Positions 42,196 to 49,928 of a DNA stretch of 64,000 bases are shown one piece after another. The first letter of the stretch is position 1; each line of letters opens with the position of its first letter. The position numbers and the translations under genes were made by a program. The notes under the pieces were generated by a model that was given only the letters and a program-made list of their open reading frames with translations, searched no databases and was not told where the DNA came from. Source of the DNA: Micrococcus cohnii (GTDB lineage Bacteria > Actinomycetota > Actinomycetes > Actinomycetales > Micrococcaceae). The stretch is from the NCBI RefSeq assembly GCF_014205175.1, contig NZ_JACHNA010000001.1:1426001-1490000 (forward strand). Direction: 5' to 3'.

Positions 42196-43497
42196 ATGAC
42201 TTTGTCCCCCTCCGAGCTGCGCACGGTGCACCGCGCCCTGGCCGCCGCCGTCGACGGCTCCGGCGACCCCGTCGAGCTGACCGAGTCCGGTGAGGCGCTC
42301 CCCCGCCCCGAGGCCCGCCATCCGCGCCGGGGCGGTCATCCGGACGCGGCCGCCGTCGTGCGGACCTCAGGGTCGACGGGGACGCCGAAACAGATCGTGC
42401 TGACCCGCGCCGCGCTGCAGGCCTCGGCGGCGGCCACAGCCGAGCGGCTCGGCGGGGCGGGGACATGGCTGCTGGCCGTGGGTGTCCACTACGTGGCCGG
42501 GCTCGCTGTCCTCTCCCGGTCGATCGTCGCGGGCACGCAGCCGGTCGCGATGCGTCCGGGGCCGTTCACCGTCGAAGCCTTCGCCGATGCCGCCGATCGC
42601 CTGCCCGCGCACGGCCCCCGCTACGTCTCGCTCGTGCCCACCCAGCTGGCCCGGCTGCTGGCCGATGGCGCCGACCCGGCAGGCTCCGACGCCCTGCGCG
42701 GCTTCGACCGGGTGCTGGTCGGCGGGGCACGCCTCGACCCGGGCCTGCGCCGCCGCGCCGAGGACGCCGGCGTGCGCGTCACCGCGACCTACGGGATGGC
42801 CGAGACGTGCGGCGGCTGCGTCTACGACGGCGTGCCGCTACCCGGAGTGCGAGTGGAGACCGTCCCGATCCGCCGGGGCTCCGCCCTGCCCGGCGTGCCC
42901 CGAAGCGATCAGCCCCGGCCCGACGCCGCGGCCCCGGGTGCGCCCGCCCTCGAGCGCGTGCGCCTGGCCGGGCCCATGGTCGCCGCCGGGTACCTCGACG
43001 ACCTGACCCGCACGGTCGCGCATTTCGGCGTGTCCGACGGGGTGCCCACGTTCCTGACCGAGGACACGGGCCGGCTCGTCTGGCCGGACGCGAGTGACGA
43101 CTCCGGGGCACCGGTCCTCGAGGTCACCGGCCGGCTCGACGACGTGCTCATCACCGGAGGCGTGAAGGTCTCGGCGGCCGCCGTGCAGGCCGTGCTCGAG
43201 TCGGATCCTGGCGTCGCACAGGCGCACGTGGCCGGGGTGCCCGACGAGCACTGGGGCCAGCGGGTCAGCGCGGCATTCGTTCCCGCCGGCGACGTCCCGG
43301 ACGACGAGGGCCCCGAGCTCGCCCGGCTGACCGAGCGGGCCGGGGCACTCGTGCGCGAACGGCTCGGCGCGGCCGCCGTCCCCAAGACCTGGCTCGCACT
43401 GCCGCAGCTGCCCCGGCTGAGCACGGGCAAGACGGACCGCCGTCGGGTGGCCGAGCTGCTGGCCGAGCGCGCGTCCGGCACGGACGCCGAACGGTGA
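42196..43497 (+). CDS. menE: o-succinylbenzoate-CoA ligase MenE
   Basis: Adenylate-forming ligase that activates o-succinylbenzoate. 433 residues, short for the superfamily as MenE proteins of actinobacteria are. RTSGSTGTPKQIVLTRAAL (about 56-74), VGVHYVAGLAVLSRS (about 95-109), TATYGMAETCGGCVYDGVPL (about 195-214), LEVTGRLDDVLITGGVKVSA (about 307-326) and the C-terminal Lys in LSTGKTDRRRV (about 411-421) are present. The CVYDGVPLPG stretch following the YGMAET motif is the usual MenE pattern. Flanked by menB and menA. Confidence 0.93.
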   Translation: MTLSPSELRTVHRALAAAVDGSGDPVELTESGEALPRPEARHPRRGGHPDAAAVVRTSGSTGTPKQIVLTRAALQASAAATAERLGGAGTWLLAVGVHYVAGLAVLSRSIVAGTQPVAMRPGPFTVEAFADAADRLPAHGPRYVSLVPTQLARLLADGADPAGSDALRGFDRVLVGGARLDPGLRRRAEDAGVRVTATYGMAETCGGCVYDGVPLPGVRVETVPIRRGSALPGVPRSDQPRPDAAAPGAPALERVRLAGPMVAAGYLDDLTRTVAHFGVSDGVPTFLTEDTGRLVWPDASDDSGAPVLEVTGRLDDVLITGGVKVSAAAVQAVLESDPGVAQAHVAGVPDEHWGQRVSAAFVPAGDVPDDEGPELARLTERAGALVRERLGAAAVPKTWLALPQLPRLSTGKTDRRRVAELLAERASGTDAER

Positions 43498-43575
43498 GCA
43501 CCCGCGTGGGACAATGGCCACGGCCCGCCGTGCTCGGGTCCGTCGTCATCAGCTCGTGAAGGAGTCCCGCACCCC

Positions 43576-44451
43576 ATGGCCACCATGCACCAGTGGATCG
43601 CCGCCGCCCGCCTGCGCACCCTGCCCATGGCGGTCGCGCCGGTCGTCGTCGGCTCGGCGGCGGCCGCGCTGCTCGACGCGTTCCACCCGGGCCGGGCGCT
43701 GCTCGCCCTGATCGTCGCGCTGGCCCTGCAGATCGGTGTGAACTACGCGAACGACTACTCGGATGGCGTCCGCGGCACCGACGACGACCGCGTCGGCCCC
43801 TTCCGGCTGACCGCCTCCGGTGCGACGGACGCGAAGAACGTCAAGCATGCCGCCTTCACGTGCTTCGGCCTCGCGATGCTCGCCGGGCTCGTGCTCGTCG
43901 CCCTGGCCGGAACGTGGTGGATGCTCCTGCTCGGGGCCGCCTCGGTCGCCGCGGCCTGGTACTACACCGGCGGCAAGAAGCCATACGGGTACATGGGCCT
44001 GGGCGAGGTGTTCGTGTTCGTGTTCTTCGGGCTCGTCGCGACCCTCGGCACCACCTACACACAGGCGCTCGAGTTGCATCCGGCGGCGTGGGTTGGGGCC
44101 GTTTCCTGCGGCCTGTTCTCCACGGCGCTGCTGATGGCCAACAACATCCGGGACATCCCGACGGACCGGCAGGTCGGCAAGATGACCCTCGCGGCCCGGC
44201 TGGGTGAGACGCCCGCACGGTGGTCCTACGTCGCGATGATGGCGGTCGCCACGGTGCTGCCCCTGCTGCTGCTCGGTGAGACGGGCTGGTTCGCGCTGAC
44301 GCTGCTCTCGGCGGCCCTGGCGTGGATCCCGTGCCGGAAGGTGCTCACCGCGCGCCACCCGCGCCAGCTGATCCCGGTGCTCAAGGCGACCTCGACGGTC
44401 GGCATGGCCTTCACCCTGCTGTTCCTCGTGGCCGTGCTGCTGCACCGCTGA
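43576..44451 (+). CDS. menA: 1,4-dihydroxy-2-naphthoate prenyltransferase MenA
   Basis: Membrane UbiA-family enzyme that attaches the polyprenyl chain to DHNA. 291 residues and about eight to nine helices. The first aspartate motif is VNYANDYSDGVRGTDDDR (about 56-73) and the second NNIRDIPTDRQVGKMTLAAR (about 193-212). WIAAARLRTLPMAVAPVVVG is the typical start. AAGGAG lies upstream of ATG 43576 at slightly long spacing. 78 bases after menE on the same strand; probably co-expressed. The chain supplied is likely made by the synthase at 17624-18679. Confidence 0.94.
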   Translation: MATMHQWIAAARLRTLPMAVAPVVVGSAAAALLDAFHPGRALLALIVALALQIGVNYANDYSDGVRGTDDDRVGPFRLTASGATDAKNVKHAAFTCFGLAMLAGLVLVALAGTWWMLLLGAASVAAAWYYTGGKKPYGYMGLGEVFVFVFFGLVATLGTTYTQALELHPAAWVGAVSCGLFSTALLMANNIRDIPTDRQVGKMTLAARLGETPARWSYVAMMAVATVLPLLLLGETGWFALTLLSAALAWIPCRKVLTARHPRQLIPVLKATSTVGMAFTLLFLVAVLLHR

Positions 44452-44490
44452 GCGGCACGGCGAGGCGCCGGGCTCACGGACACGCCGGGC

Positions 44491-44763
44491 TCACTCGCGG
44501 TAGCGGCCCTGAGTGTAGGCGTCCTCGGCGTCGGCGTCCGCCTGCTCGGTGCGGCCCCGGCGGCCAGGGCGGCCGGCCCACGCCTCGTTCAGCTGGCTCG
44601 TGGCGGAGCGGCGCAGCCGGTCGAGGAACAGATAGCTGATCGCGAAGGTCAGCACGGTCGCCACGATCACGGCGACAAGGAAGCCGGTGCCCAGCCACAG
44701 GCACAGGCCCCACACGGCGGCGAAGATCGCGAGCCGGACGAGTCCGTAGAGAAGAATGCGCAC
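44491..44763 (-). CDS. small membrane protein, DUF4229-like
   Basis: 90 residues: a short basic start, two hydrophobic segments (about 5-22 and 26-46, ending FLDRLRRSATSQLNEAW), then an acidic, Gln/Arg-rich tail. Size and the LRRSATSQLNEAW step resemble DUF4229 proteins, commonly found beside menA in Micrococcales. GTG 44763 is six bases after a -10 box. Function unknown; possibly membrane-associated with quinone biosynthesis only by location. Confidence 0.75.
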   Translation of the reverse strand: MRILLYGLVRLAIFAAVWGLCLWLGTGFLVAVIVATVLTFAISYLFLDRLRRSATSQLNEAWAGRPGRRGRTEQADADAEDAYTQGRYRE

Positions 44764-44769
44764 CGTGTC

Positions 44770-44775
44770 AGTTTA
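44770..44775 (-). promoter_or_regulatory. -10 box of leaderless promoter (DUF4229 gene)
   Basis: TAAACT on the reverse strand ends six bases before GTG 44763. It adjoins a perfect palindrome on its upstream side. Confidence 0.55.
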
Positions 44776-44811
44776 GGCGGTCCCGGCCCGGCCCCGCGGG
44801 CCGGGACCGCC
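44776..44811. promoter_or_regulatory. 15-bp perfect palindrome between divergent leaderless promoters
   Basis: Arms 44776-44790 and 44797-44811 with a six-base GCCCCG loop. It touches the reverse -10 box and ends three bases before the forward one. The two expected -35 positions (about 44792-44798) overlap in its centre. A terminator makes no sense here because the genes diverge. Confidence 0.55.
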
Positions 44812-44814
44812 TCC

Positions 44815-44820
44815 TAGACT
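44815..44820 (+). promoter_or_regulatory. -10 box of leaderless promoter (PLDc_N gene)
   Basis: TAGACT ends six bases before ATG 44827. Confidence 0.6.
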
Positions 44821-44826
44821 GGGTCG

Positions 44827-45138
44827 ATGGTCCGCTTCCTCGTCCCCGCCGCGATCGTGCTCGTCGCCCTGACGCTCTACGCTCTGTTCGAGTCGCTGCT
44901 GACGCCCGCCCACCGCGTGCGCGCCCTGCCGAAGTGGGCGTGGGTGCTCGTCGTGCTCGTCGTGCCTCTCGTGGGGCCGCTGCTGTGGCTCACGCTCGGC
45001 CGGGCGCAGCGTCACGTCGATCGGCCCGGGACGCGTTCGAGCGCCCCCGACGACGACGAGGAGTTCCTGCGTGGGCTGCGCGAGCAGAGGCGTCGGGAGC
45101 GCCGCGAGGACGGCCCGGCGGACGGCACCGAGCGTTGA
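44827..45138 (+). CDS. small membrane protein with PLDc_N-type domain
   Basis: 103 residues with two hydrophobic helices (about 3-23 and 37-57). LPKWAWVLVVLVVPLVGPLLW is the typical PLDc_N (phospholipase D N-terminal) segment with its conserved W and PxxGP turn, and GRAQR follows. The rest is a charged tail. No catalytic PLD domain is attached, so these short forms are only a membrane module. Divergent from the DUF4229-like gene across a palindrome. Function unknown. Confidence 0.8.
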   Translation: MVRFLVPAAIVLVALTLYALFESLLTPAHRVRALPKWAWVLVVLVVPLVGPLLWLTLGRAQRHVDRPGTRSSAPDDDEEFLRGLREQRRRERREDGPADGTER

Positions 45139-45145
45139 GACGCGG

Positions 45146-45934
45146 TCAGCCCCGCACCTCGAGGTGCTCTCGCGCCCAGAGGTTCATCGCCGCCCTGATG
45201 ACCTCTGCGTTCTCCCTGCCGCCGTAGACCACGGAGAATCTCTCGTCCGCGACATAGAGGTCCGCCAGGCCCCGGTAGGCGTCGGCGTCGGGCACGCGCC
45301 CGCCCCACCAGTCGGCGACCCACCGGTGATGCACGGCGATCAGGGCCTGGAGACGCACCCCTGCCGGGTCCTCCCCTTGCGTCGCGGCGTCACGCAACGC
45401 GGCCGTGAGATCGCGGGTGCGTTCCTCCTCGGAGCGTCGCCGCTCCGCGGTCATGCCTCCGTGCCGGCGTGCGCCGCGCTCCCACGCGTCGTCGCCCCAG
45501 CGCCGCCGCACCTCGGTCTCGAAGCGGGTCGGGTCGGCCCCCGCAAAGACGTCGTCGATGTCCATGCCCGTCCCCTTCCTGAAGCTCTCCAGCGCATGCT
45601 GCACGCGGATGATCTGCGCGTCCGTGCGTGCGCGACGGCGCTGCAGCTCCACCAGATGGGCACCCATCGTGTCTTCCAGCGACAGCCCCTCATCAAGCAT
45701 CAGCCGGATGCTCTCCAGAGGAAGGTCGAGGTCGCGCAGGGACAGGATGCGGTACAGGCGCGACAGCTCAGCCTCGCTGTAGCGGCGGTGACCGTTCGAG
45801 CCGAGACTCGAAGGCTGCAGCAGCCCGATCTGTTCGTAGTGGCGCAGGGCCCGGCTCGTCAGCCCGCTTGCCCGGGCGACATCCGTGATGGACCACTCCC
45901 CCGGCCCGCGAGGACGCCCGGACCGGTCAGGCAT
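45146..45934 (-). CDS. MerR-family regulator with TipAS-like effector domain
   Basis: 262 residues. The MerR helix-turn-helix and wing are WSITDVARASGLTSRALRHYEQIGLL in split form (14-39) and GHRRYSEAELSRLYRI (48-63), followed by the dimer helix (RILSLRDLDLPLESIRLML onward). The C-terminal half (about 145-262) has the Trp-rich, all-helical layout of TipA-S (WGDDAWERG, VHHRWVADWWGG, LADLYVADERFSVVYGG, NLWAREHLEVRG), a globin-like domain that traps drugs. It overlaps the VOC gene by eight bases and follows it, so the two form an operon. Confidence 0.9.
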   Translation of the reverse strand: MPDRSGRPRGPGEWSITDVARASGLTSRALRHYEQIGLLQPSSLGSNGHRRYSEAELSRLYRILSLRDLDLPLESIRLMLDEGLSLEDTMGAHLVELQRRRARTDAQIIRVQHALESFRKGTGMDIDDVFAGADPTRFETEVRRRWGDDAWERGARRHGGMTAERRRSEEERTRDLTAALRDAATQGEDPAGVRLQALIAVHHRWVADWWGGRVPDADAYRGLADLYVADERFSVVYGGRENAEVIRAAMNLWAREHLEVRG

Positions 45935-46427
45935 CGGCGTGGCCCTGACTCAGATCCCGGGACCGGGTCGGACGATCGAAGACGCCGACAATCTGCTGGG
46001 CCGCCCACTCCTGCGCGGCATCAGCGTCGGCCTGTCGCGGGGCGGTCAGCGTCGTGGTGTTGCCGTCCCGGTCGGTGAACGTGAGGTCGGTCGAGAACCA
46101 CGGGGTGTCGACGGGACCGGTCACCTCTGCTCCCGCCTGACGCAGCTGCTCCGCCACCGCGGCAAGGTCGACGTCCCCCGCGGCGAAGGACGCGCTCGTC
46201 GTCCCGGTGACGGGCTCGCCCGATGCCAGCAGCACGTCCTGGTGCCGCTGACGACGCAGATGGACGACGGCCGGAACGCCGTCCGGGCCCGGGACCGTCG
46301 CCAGCACGGCGAATCCTGCCGCGGCGTACAGGCCCTCGGCGGCGTCGAGATCCCGCACCGTGTAGGTCACGAACATGGGCATGAGGTACACGGAGCGATC
46401 GATCTCCAGCATGGTGTTCTCAGTCAT
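45927..46427 (-). CDS. VOC-superfamily (glyoxalase/bleomycin-resistance-like) protein
   Basis: 166 residues with two beta-alpha-beta-beta-beta units. The first (MFVTYTVRDLDAAEGLYAAA, FAVLATVPGPDG, HLRRQRHQDVLLASG) and second (SFAAGDVDLAAVAEQLRQAG, FSTDLTFTDRDGNTTTLTAP) match the VOC fold. The usual metal-binding His/Glu positions are not all obvious, so it may be a ligand-binding or sequestering protein rather than an enzyme. Start ATG 46427 has a CATCGT -10-like box seven bases upstream. Coupled to a TipA-like regulator, which suggests a drug- or electrophile-response pair. Confidence 0.8.
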   Translation of the reverse strand: MTENTMLEIDRSVYLMPMFVTYTVRDLDAAEGLYAAAGFAVLATVPGPDGVPAVVHLRRQRHQDVLLASGEPVTGTTSASFAAGDVDLAAVAEQLRQAGAEVTGPVDTPWFSTDLTFTDRDGNTTTLTAPRQADADAAQEWAAQQIVGVFDRPTRSRDLSQGHADA

Positions 46428-46434
46428 GCGCGCC

Positions 46435-46440
46435 ACGATG
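46435..46440 (-). promoter_or_regulatory. -10 box of probable leaderless promoter
   Basis: CATCGT on the reverse strand ends seven bases before ATG 46427. It is weaker than the TANNNT examples. Confidence 0.35.
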
Positions 46441-46482
46441 CCGGTTGACGCGACGGCAGACGCAAGCCGGCCGCCCAGTGCG

Positions 46483-47496
46483 TCAGCTCGGCAGCCCCGC
46501 GTACGAGTGCAGTCCCGGGAAGTACGTGTTGACGATCGTGTAGTTGAACACGATGCAGGAGAAGCCGATGATCGACAGCCAGGCCGAGCGCACACCCGTC
46601 CAGCCGCGGGTGGCGCGTGCGTGCATGTAGGCGGCGTAGACCACCCAGATCACGAACGACCAGACCTCCTTGGTGTCCCAGTTCCAATAGCGGCCCCACG
46701 AAGCCTCGGCCCAGATGGCGCCGGCGATCACCGTGAAGGTCCACATCACGAAACCCACCGCGTTGATGCGGTAGGACCAGTTCTCGAGGGCGCCGGCGCT
46801 GGGCACCAGCCGCAGGAACGACCACGTCCGCCGGCCCTCGGCAGCCCGCCGCGCGGCGTTGTGCTGCAGCAGCTGCAGGATCGCCATCGCCGTGGTCAGG
46901 GTGAACAGAGCGGTCGCGAGCACAGCGATCGAGACGTGAATGACAAGCCACGGGGACTGCAGCGGCGGCTGCAGGTGGCCCACGGGCGTCGGGAAGCCCA
47001 TCGTCGCGGCGCACATCATGGCCACCACCAGTCCCAAGACGAACGTGCCGACGAAGCGCAGGTCCTTGCGGAACAGGAACGCCAGGTACACGGTGATCAC
47101 CAGCACCGCACCGGTGGTCATGAACTCGTAGAGGTTGCCCCAGGGCACGCGGCTGGCGGCGATGCCTCGAGCGATCACGGCGAACGCGTGCAGCGCCCAA
47201 CCGACGCCCGTCACGGCCACCGCGACGTTCGCCAGCGGACGCCGGCCGGTGCCCGTGTACTCCATGTCGTCGTCGACGAGCTCAGCCTGCGCCTCGTCCG
47301 CCCCGCGTGCCGGCAGGCCTGAGGCCTCGCGTTCATCGGCGAGCTCCCGTTCGAGCCGGGCGATCGTCGAGGAGGAGACCGCCATGTCGATGGCGAACAG
47401 GATGAACGCGCCCGCGTAGACCAGGGCGGCGATGAGCATGAACAGGTCGGAGTACGACGCCAGCTGCTCGTTGACGGGGGCCGTCGGGTTGAACAT
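46483..47496 (-). CDS. ccsA: cytochrome c biogenesis protein CcsA/CcsB (ResC), heme handling
   Basis: Integral membrane component of the system II cytochrome c synthase. 337 residues and about eight helices. The tryptophan-rich WWD segment, WAEASWGRYWNWDTKEVWSF, is near 262-281 and binds heme on the outer side. Conserved His residues lie in VGWALHAFAV, WLVIHVSIAV and YMHARATRG. Residues 45-80 form an acidic cytoplasmic loop typical of actinobacterial forms. It is two bases downstream of the ResB gene and is the last gene of the resA-ccdA-resB-ccsA operon. Confidence 0.93.
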   Translation of the reverse strand: MFNPTAPVNEQLASYSDLFMLIAALVYAGAFILFAIDMAVSSSTIARLERELADEREASGLPARGADEAQAELVDDDMEYTGTGRRPLANVAVAVTGVGWALHAFAVIARGIAASRVPWGNLYEFMTTGAVLVITVYLAFLFRKDLRFVGTFVLGLVVAMMCAATMGFPTPVGHLQPPLQSPWLVIHVSIAVLATALFTLTTAMAILQLLQHNAARRAAEGRRTWSFLRLVPSAGALENWSYRINAVGFVMWTFTVIAGAIWAEASWGRYWNWDTKEVWSFVIWVVYAAYMHARATRGWTGVRSAWLSIIGFSCIVFNYTIVNTYFPGLHSYAGLPS

Positions 47497-47498
47497 GG

Positions 47499-49166
47499 TC
47501 AGTCACCAGATCCTTCGGGGGCGGGGGTCGTGGGAGCATCGGTCGTCGCGGCGGGGCGGGTCCGGTCCTCGGCGTCCGGCGCCCGCACGGGCCACATCTT
47601 CTCCATCGCGGCGCGCAGGGCGACGTTCTCCGCGCGCAGCCCAGACTCTTCACCCCGGGCCAACAGGGCGTAGTCGACGCGGGTGCGGCCGTGCTCGTCA
47701 CGGTCGGCGCGCACCCACACCCGGCGGCGGCGCACGAACAGGCTGATGCCCAGTCCCAGCAGCGCCAGGCCGGCGAACACGCCCACGCCCCACTTGCCCG
47801 GGTCATGGTGGATGTCGAGGCCGACATAGCGGCGCACGCCGTCGAAGCTGATCGACCCCTTCCCCTCGGGCAGCTCGTAGGTCTCCCCCGGGGACAGCGT
47901 GATGCCGCCGTTCTCGTTCTTGCGGCTGTTCAGCTCGGTCATGTTCTCCGTGTCCAGCACGTACACGTTCTGCGGACGGCCGTCGTCGAGGCCGAGGTCG
48001 CCGTGATACGAGTTCAGGATCAGCTGCGGATTCAGCAGCTCGGGGTCCGCGGACACCGCCACTCCGTCGCCGCCGTCGACGGCTGCGGGCAGGAACAGCC
48101 CGACGAAGCCGAGCTGGTCCGGGGCAGCGTCGGGAACCTTGATGACGGCCGTCGAGGTGAACACCTGATCCTGCACCCGCGTGACGACCGGGCCCTGATA
48201 GGCGACGTCGCCGTTGCCGTCGCGGACCGTCACGACGGGCGCATAGCCGTTGCCGACCAGGTACACGCGCACCCCGTGGATACTCAGCGGGTAGTTCACC
48301 TTGAGCTGCTCGGTCCGGGCGGGCTCGCCGGGGGCCTCGCGGACCTTCATCGTCGCGGTGTAGTCCAGCGGCTGGCCGTAATGCGATTCGGACTGCCGGT
48401 CGAACTCGACTTCGAACGATTCGAGGGAGAGCGAGAACGGCTGCAGCTGCTCCGCGTCGAACCTCGTGCCGGGGGTGAAGGAGTCATAGGCGACGAGATT
48501 GTTCGCGAACCCCTCCCCCTCGACGATGATCTTCTGGCCCGAGTACTTCGTCATGCCGCCGTAGGCCATGAACACCAGCACGCCGATCAGCGAGAAATGG
48601 AACAGGATGTTGCCGACCTCGCGCAGGTAGCCGCGCTCGGCCGCCACAGAGCGACCGCCGGGCCCGTCCACGACGCGCGTGCGGTACCGGCGGCGCGACA
48701 GCCACGCCCGGGCCTGGGCGACGGCCTCATCGGGGTCCGGCCCGTCCTGTTCGAGCACGACGACGCCGGATTCGGCGAACCGGTCCAGGCGCTTCGGGGT
48801 CGCCGGAGGTGGGTTCCGCATCGCCCGGACGTGGTGCAGCGCGCGGGGCAGCACGCAGCCGACGAGCGAGACGAACAGCAGCAGGTAGATCGCCGAGAAC
48901 CACACCGAGGTGTACACGTCGAAGAACTGCAGGGCGTCCAGCACCGGCCCCCAGAACGGGTTGTCCTCGATCCACTGGTCGACGACCTCGGGACCGGCCC
49001 GCCGCTGCGGCACGAGGGAGCCCGGCACGGCGGCCACCGCCAGCAGCAGCAGGAGCATCAGCGCGGTGCTCATGCTGGTCAGCTGCCGCCAGGCCCAGCG
49101 GGCCATCCCCACGGCCCCGAGACGGGGCTGGGCGACGTCGGTGCGGTGCGCGGCTCGCGAGCTCAC
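47499..49166 (-). CDS. resB: cytochrome c biogenesis protein ResB (Ccs1)
   Basis: Partner of CcsA in heme ligation to apocytochrome c. 555 residues. Three N-terminal helices (TALMLLLLLAVAAVPGSLVP, SVWFSAIYLLLFVSLVGCVL, then ILFHFSLIGVLVFMAYGGMT) enclose RYLREVGN-type connections. A large outer domain with DSFTPGTRFDAEQLQPFSLS and YPLSIHGVRVYLVGNGYAP follows, and a last helix (WGVGVFAGLALLGLGISLFV) precedes a cytoplasmic tail rich in Ala and Pro. GTG 49166 overlaps the ccdA stop as GTGA; longer in-frame starts lie inside ccdA. Confidence 0.92.
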   Translation of the reverse strand: MSSRAAHRTDVAQPRLGAVGMARWAWRQLTSMSTALMLLLLLAVAAVPGSLVPQRRAGPEVVDQWIEDNPFWGPVLDALQFFDVYTSVWFSAIYLLLFVSLVGCVLPRALHHVRAMRNPPPATPKRLDRFAESGVVVLEQDGPDPDEAVAQARAWLSRRRYRTRVVDGPGGRSVAAERGYLREVGNILFHFSLIGVLVFMAYGGMTKYSGQKIIVEGEGFANNLVAYDSFTPGTRFDAEQLQPFSLSLESFEVEFDRQSESHYGQPLDYTATMKVREAPGEPARTEQLKVNYPLSIHGVRVYLVGNGYAPVVTVRDGNGDVAYQGPVVTRVQDQVFTSTAVIKVPDAAPDQLGFVGLFLPAAVDGGDGVAVSADPELLNPQLILNSYHGDLGLDDGRPQNVYVLDTENMTELNSRKNENGGITLSPGETYELPEGKGSISFDGVRRYVGLDIHHDPGKWGVGVFAGLALLGLGISLFVRRRRVWVRADRDEHGRTRVDYALLARGEESGLRAENVALRAAMEKMWPVRAPDAEDRTRPAATTDAPTTPAPEGSGD

Positions 49167-49918
49167 AGGGGCAGCCTCACTTCGTTCTGGAACCAGGTCT
49201 GCAGCTGAATCATCCATGCGTTCCACAGGCCCGTGACCATGAGCAGGCCCAGCACGATCAGCAGGACCCCGCCCACGCGCACCACGGCGACCCGGTGGCG
49301 GCGGAAGAACGTCATGGCCTTCTGGCCGCGCTCGATGCCGAACGCGATCAACACGAACGGGATGCCCAGGCCCAGACAGTAGACAAAGGCCAGCAGGGCC
49401 CCGCGTTCGACCGTCCCCGAGGCCGCCGTGGACATCGCGAGCACCGCGGACATCGTCGGGCCGATGCAGGGGGCCCAGCCCAGTCCGAACGTCATGCCGA
49501 GGAAGGGCGCGCCGAGCAGGCCCGCCGCCGGCTTGGCGTGGATGCGACGCTCGGTCTGGAAGCGGTCGAGCCCGCCCATGAACACCACGCCCATCAGGAT
49601 CACGACGGCGCCGAGCACGGGGGTGACCCAGTCTCCGTTGCGCCGGAACCAGAGCATGGCCTGCGTGAACAGGATGCTGAACACCACGAACACGACGGCG
49701 AAACCGAGGACGAACAGCACGGCGGCGAGCACCATGCGGCTGCGGCGACGCTGCTCGAGCGCGGTGCCGGACATGCCCGTCATATACCCCAGGTAGCCGG
49801 GCACGAGCGGCAGCACACACGGCGAGAGGAATGAGATCAGGCCGGCCAGCAGCGCGATGGGGGCCGCCACGAGCAGCGACCCGTCGTTGACCAGCTCGGC
49901 GAAGGGGTTGTTCTGCAT
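49163..49918 (-). CDS. ccdA: thiol:disulfide transport protein CcdA
   Basis: Moves reducing equivalents across the membrane to reduce apocytochrome c thiols. 251 residues and six helices. The redox cysteines are in FLSPCVLPLVPGYLGY (helix 1, about 30-45) and GLGWAPCIGPTMSAVL (helix 4, about 145-160), both with the flanking prolines of the family. Ten bases downstream of resA and overlapping resB. Confidence 0.94.
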   Translation of the reverse strand: MQNNPFAELVNDGSLLVAAPIALLAGLISFLSPCVLPLVPGYLGYMTGMSGTALEQRRRSRMVLAAVLFVLGFAVVFVVFSILFTQAMLWFRRNGDWVTPVLGAVVILMGVVFMGGLDRFQTERRIHAKPAAGLLGAPFLGMTFGLGWAPCIGPTMSAVLAMSTAASGTVERGALLAFVYCLGLGIPFVLIAFGIERGQKAMTFFRRHRVAVVRVGGVLLIVLGLLMVTGLWNAWMIQLQTWFQNEVRLPL

Positions 49919-49928
49919 GGCTGGGGCG

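Noticed and set aside
44466-44495. Direct repeat of GCCGGGCTCAC near the end of menA
   Set aside because: Only two copies of an 11-base GC-rich word in a convergent gap; easily expected by chance at this base composition.
44776-44811. The 15-bp hairpin as a transcription terminator
   Set aside because: It lies upstream of two divergent genes and directly abuts their -10 boxes, so no transcript ends here.
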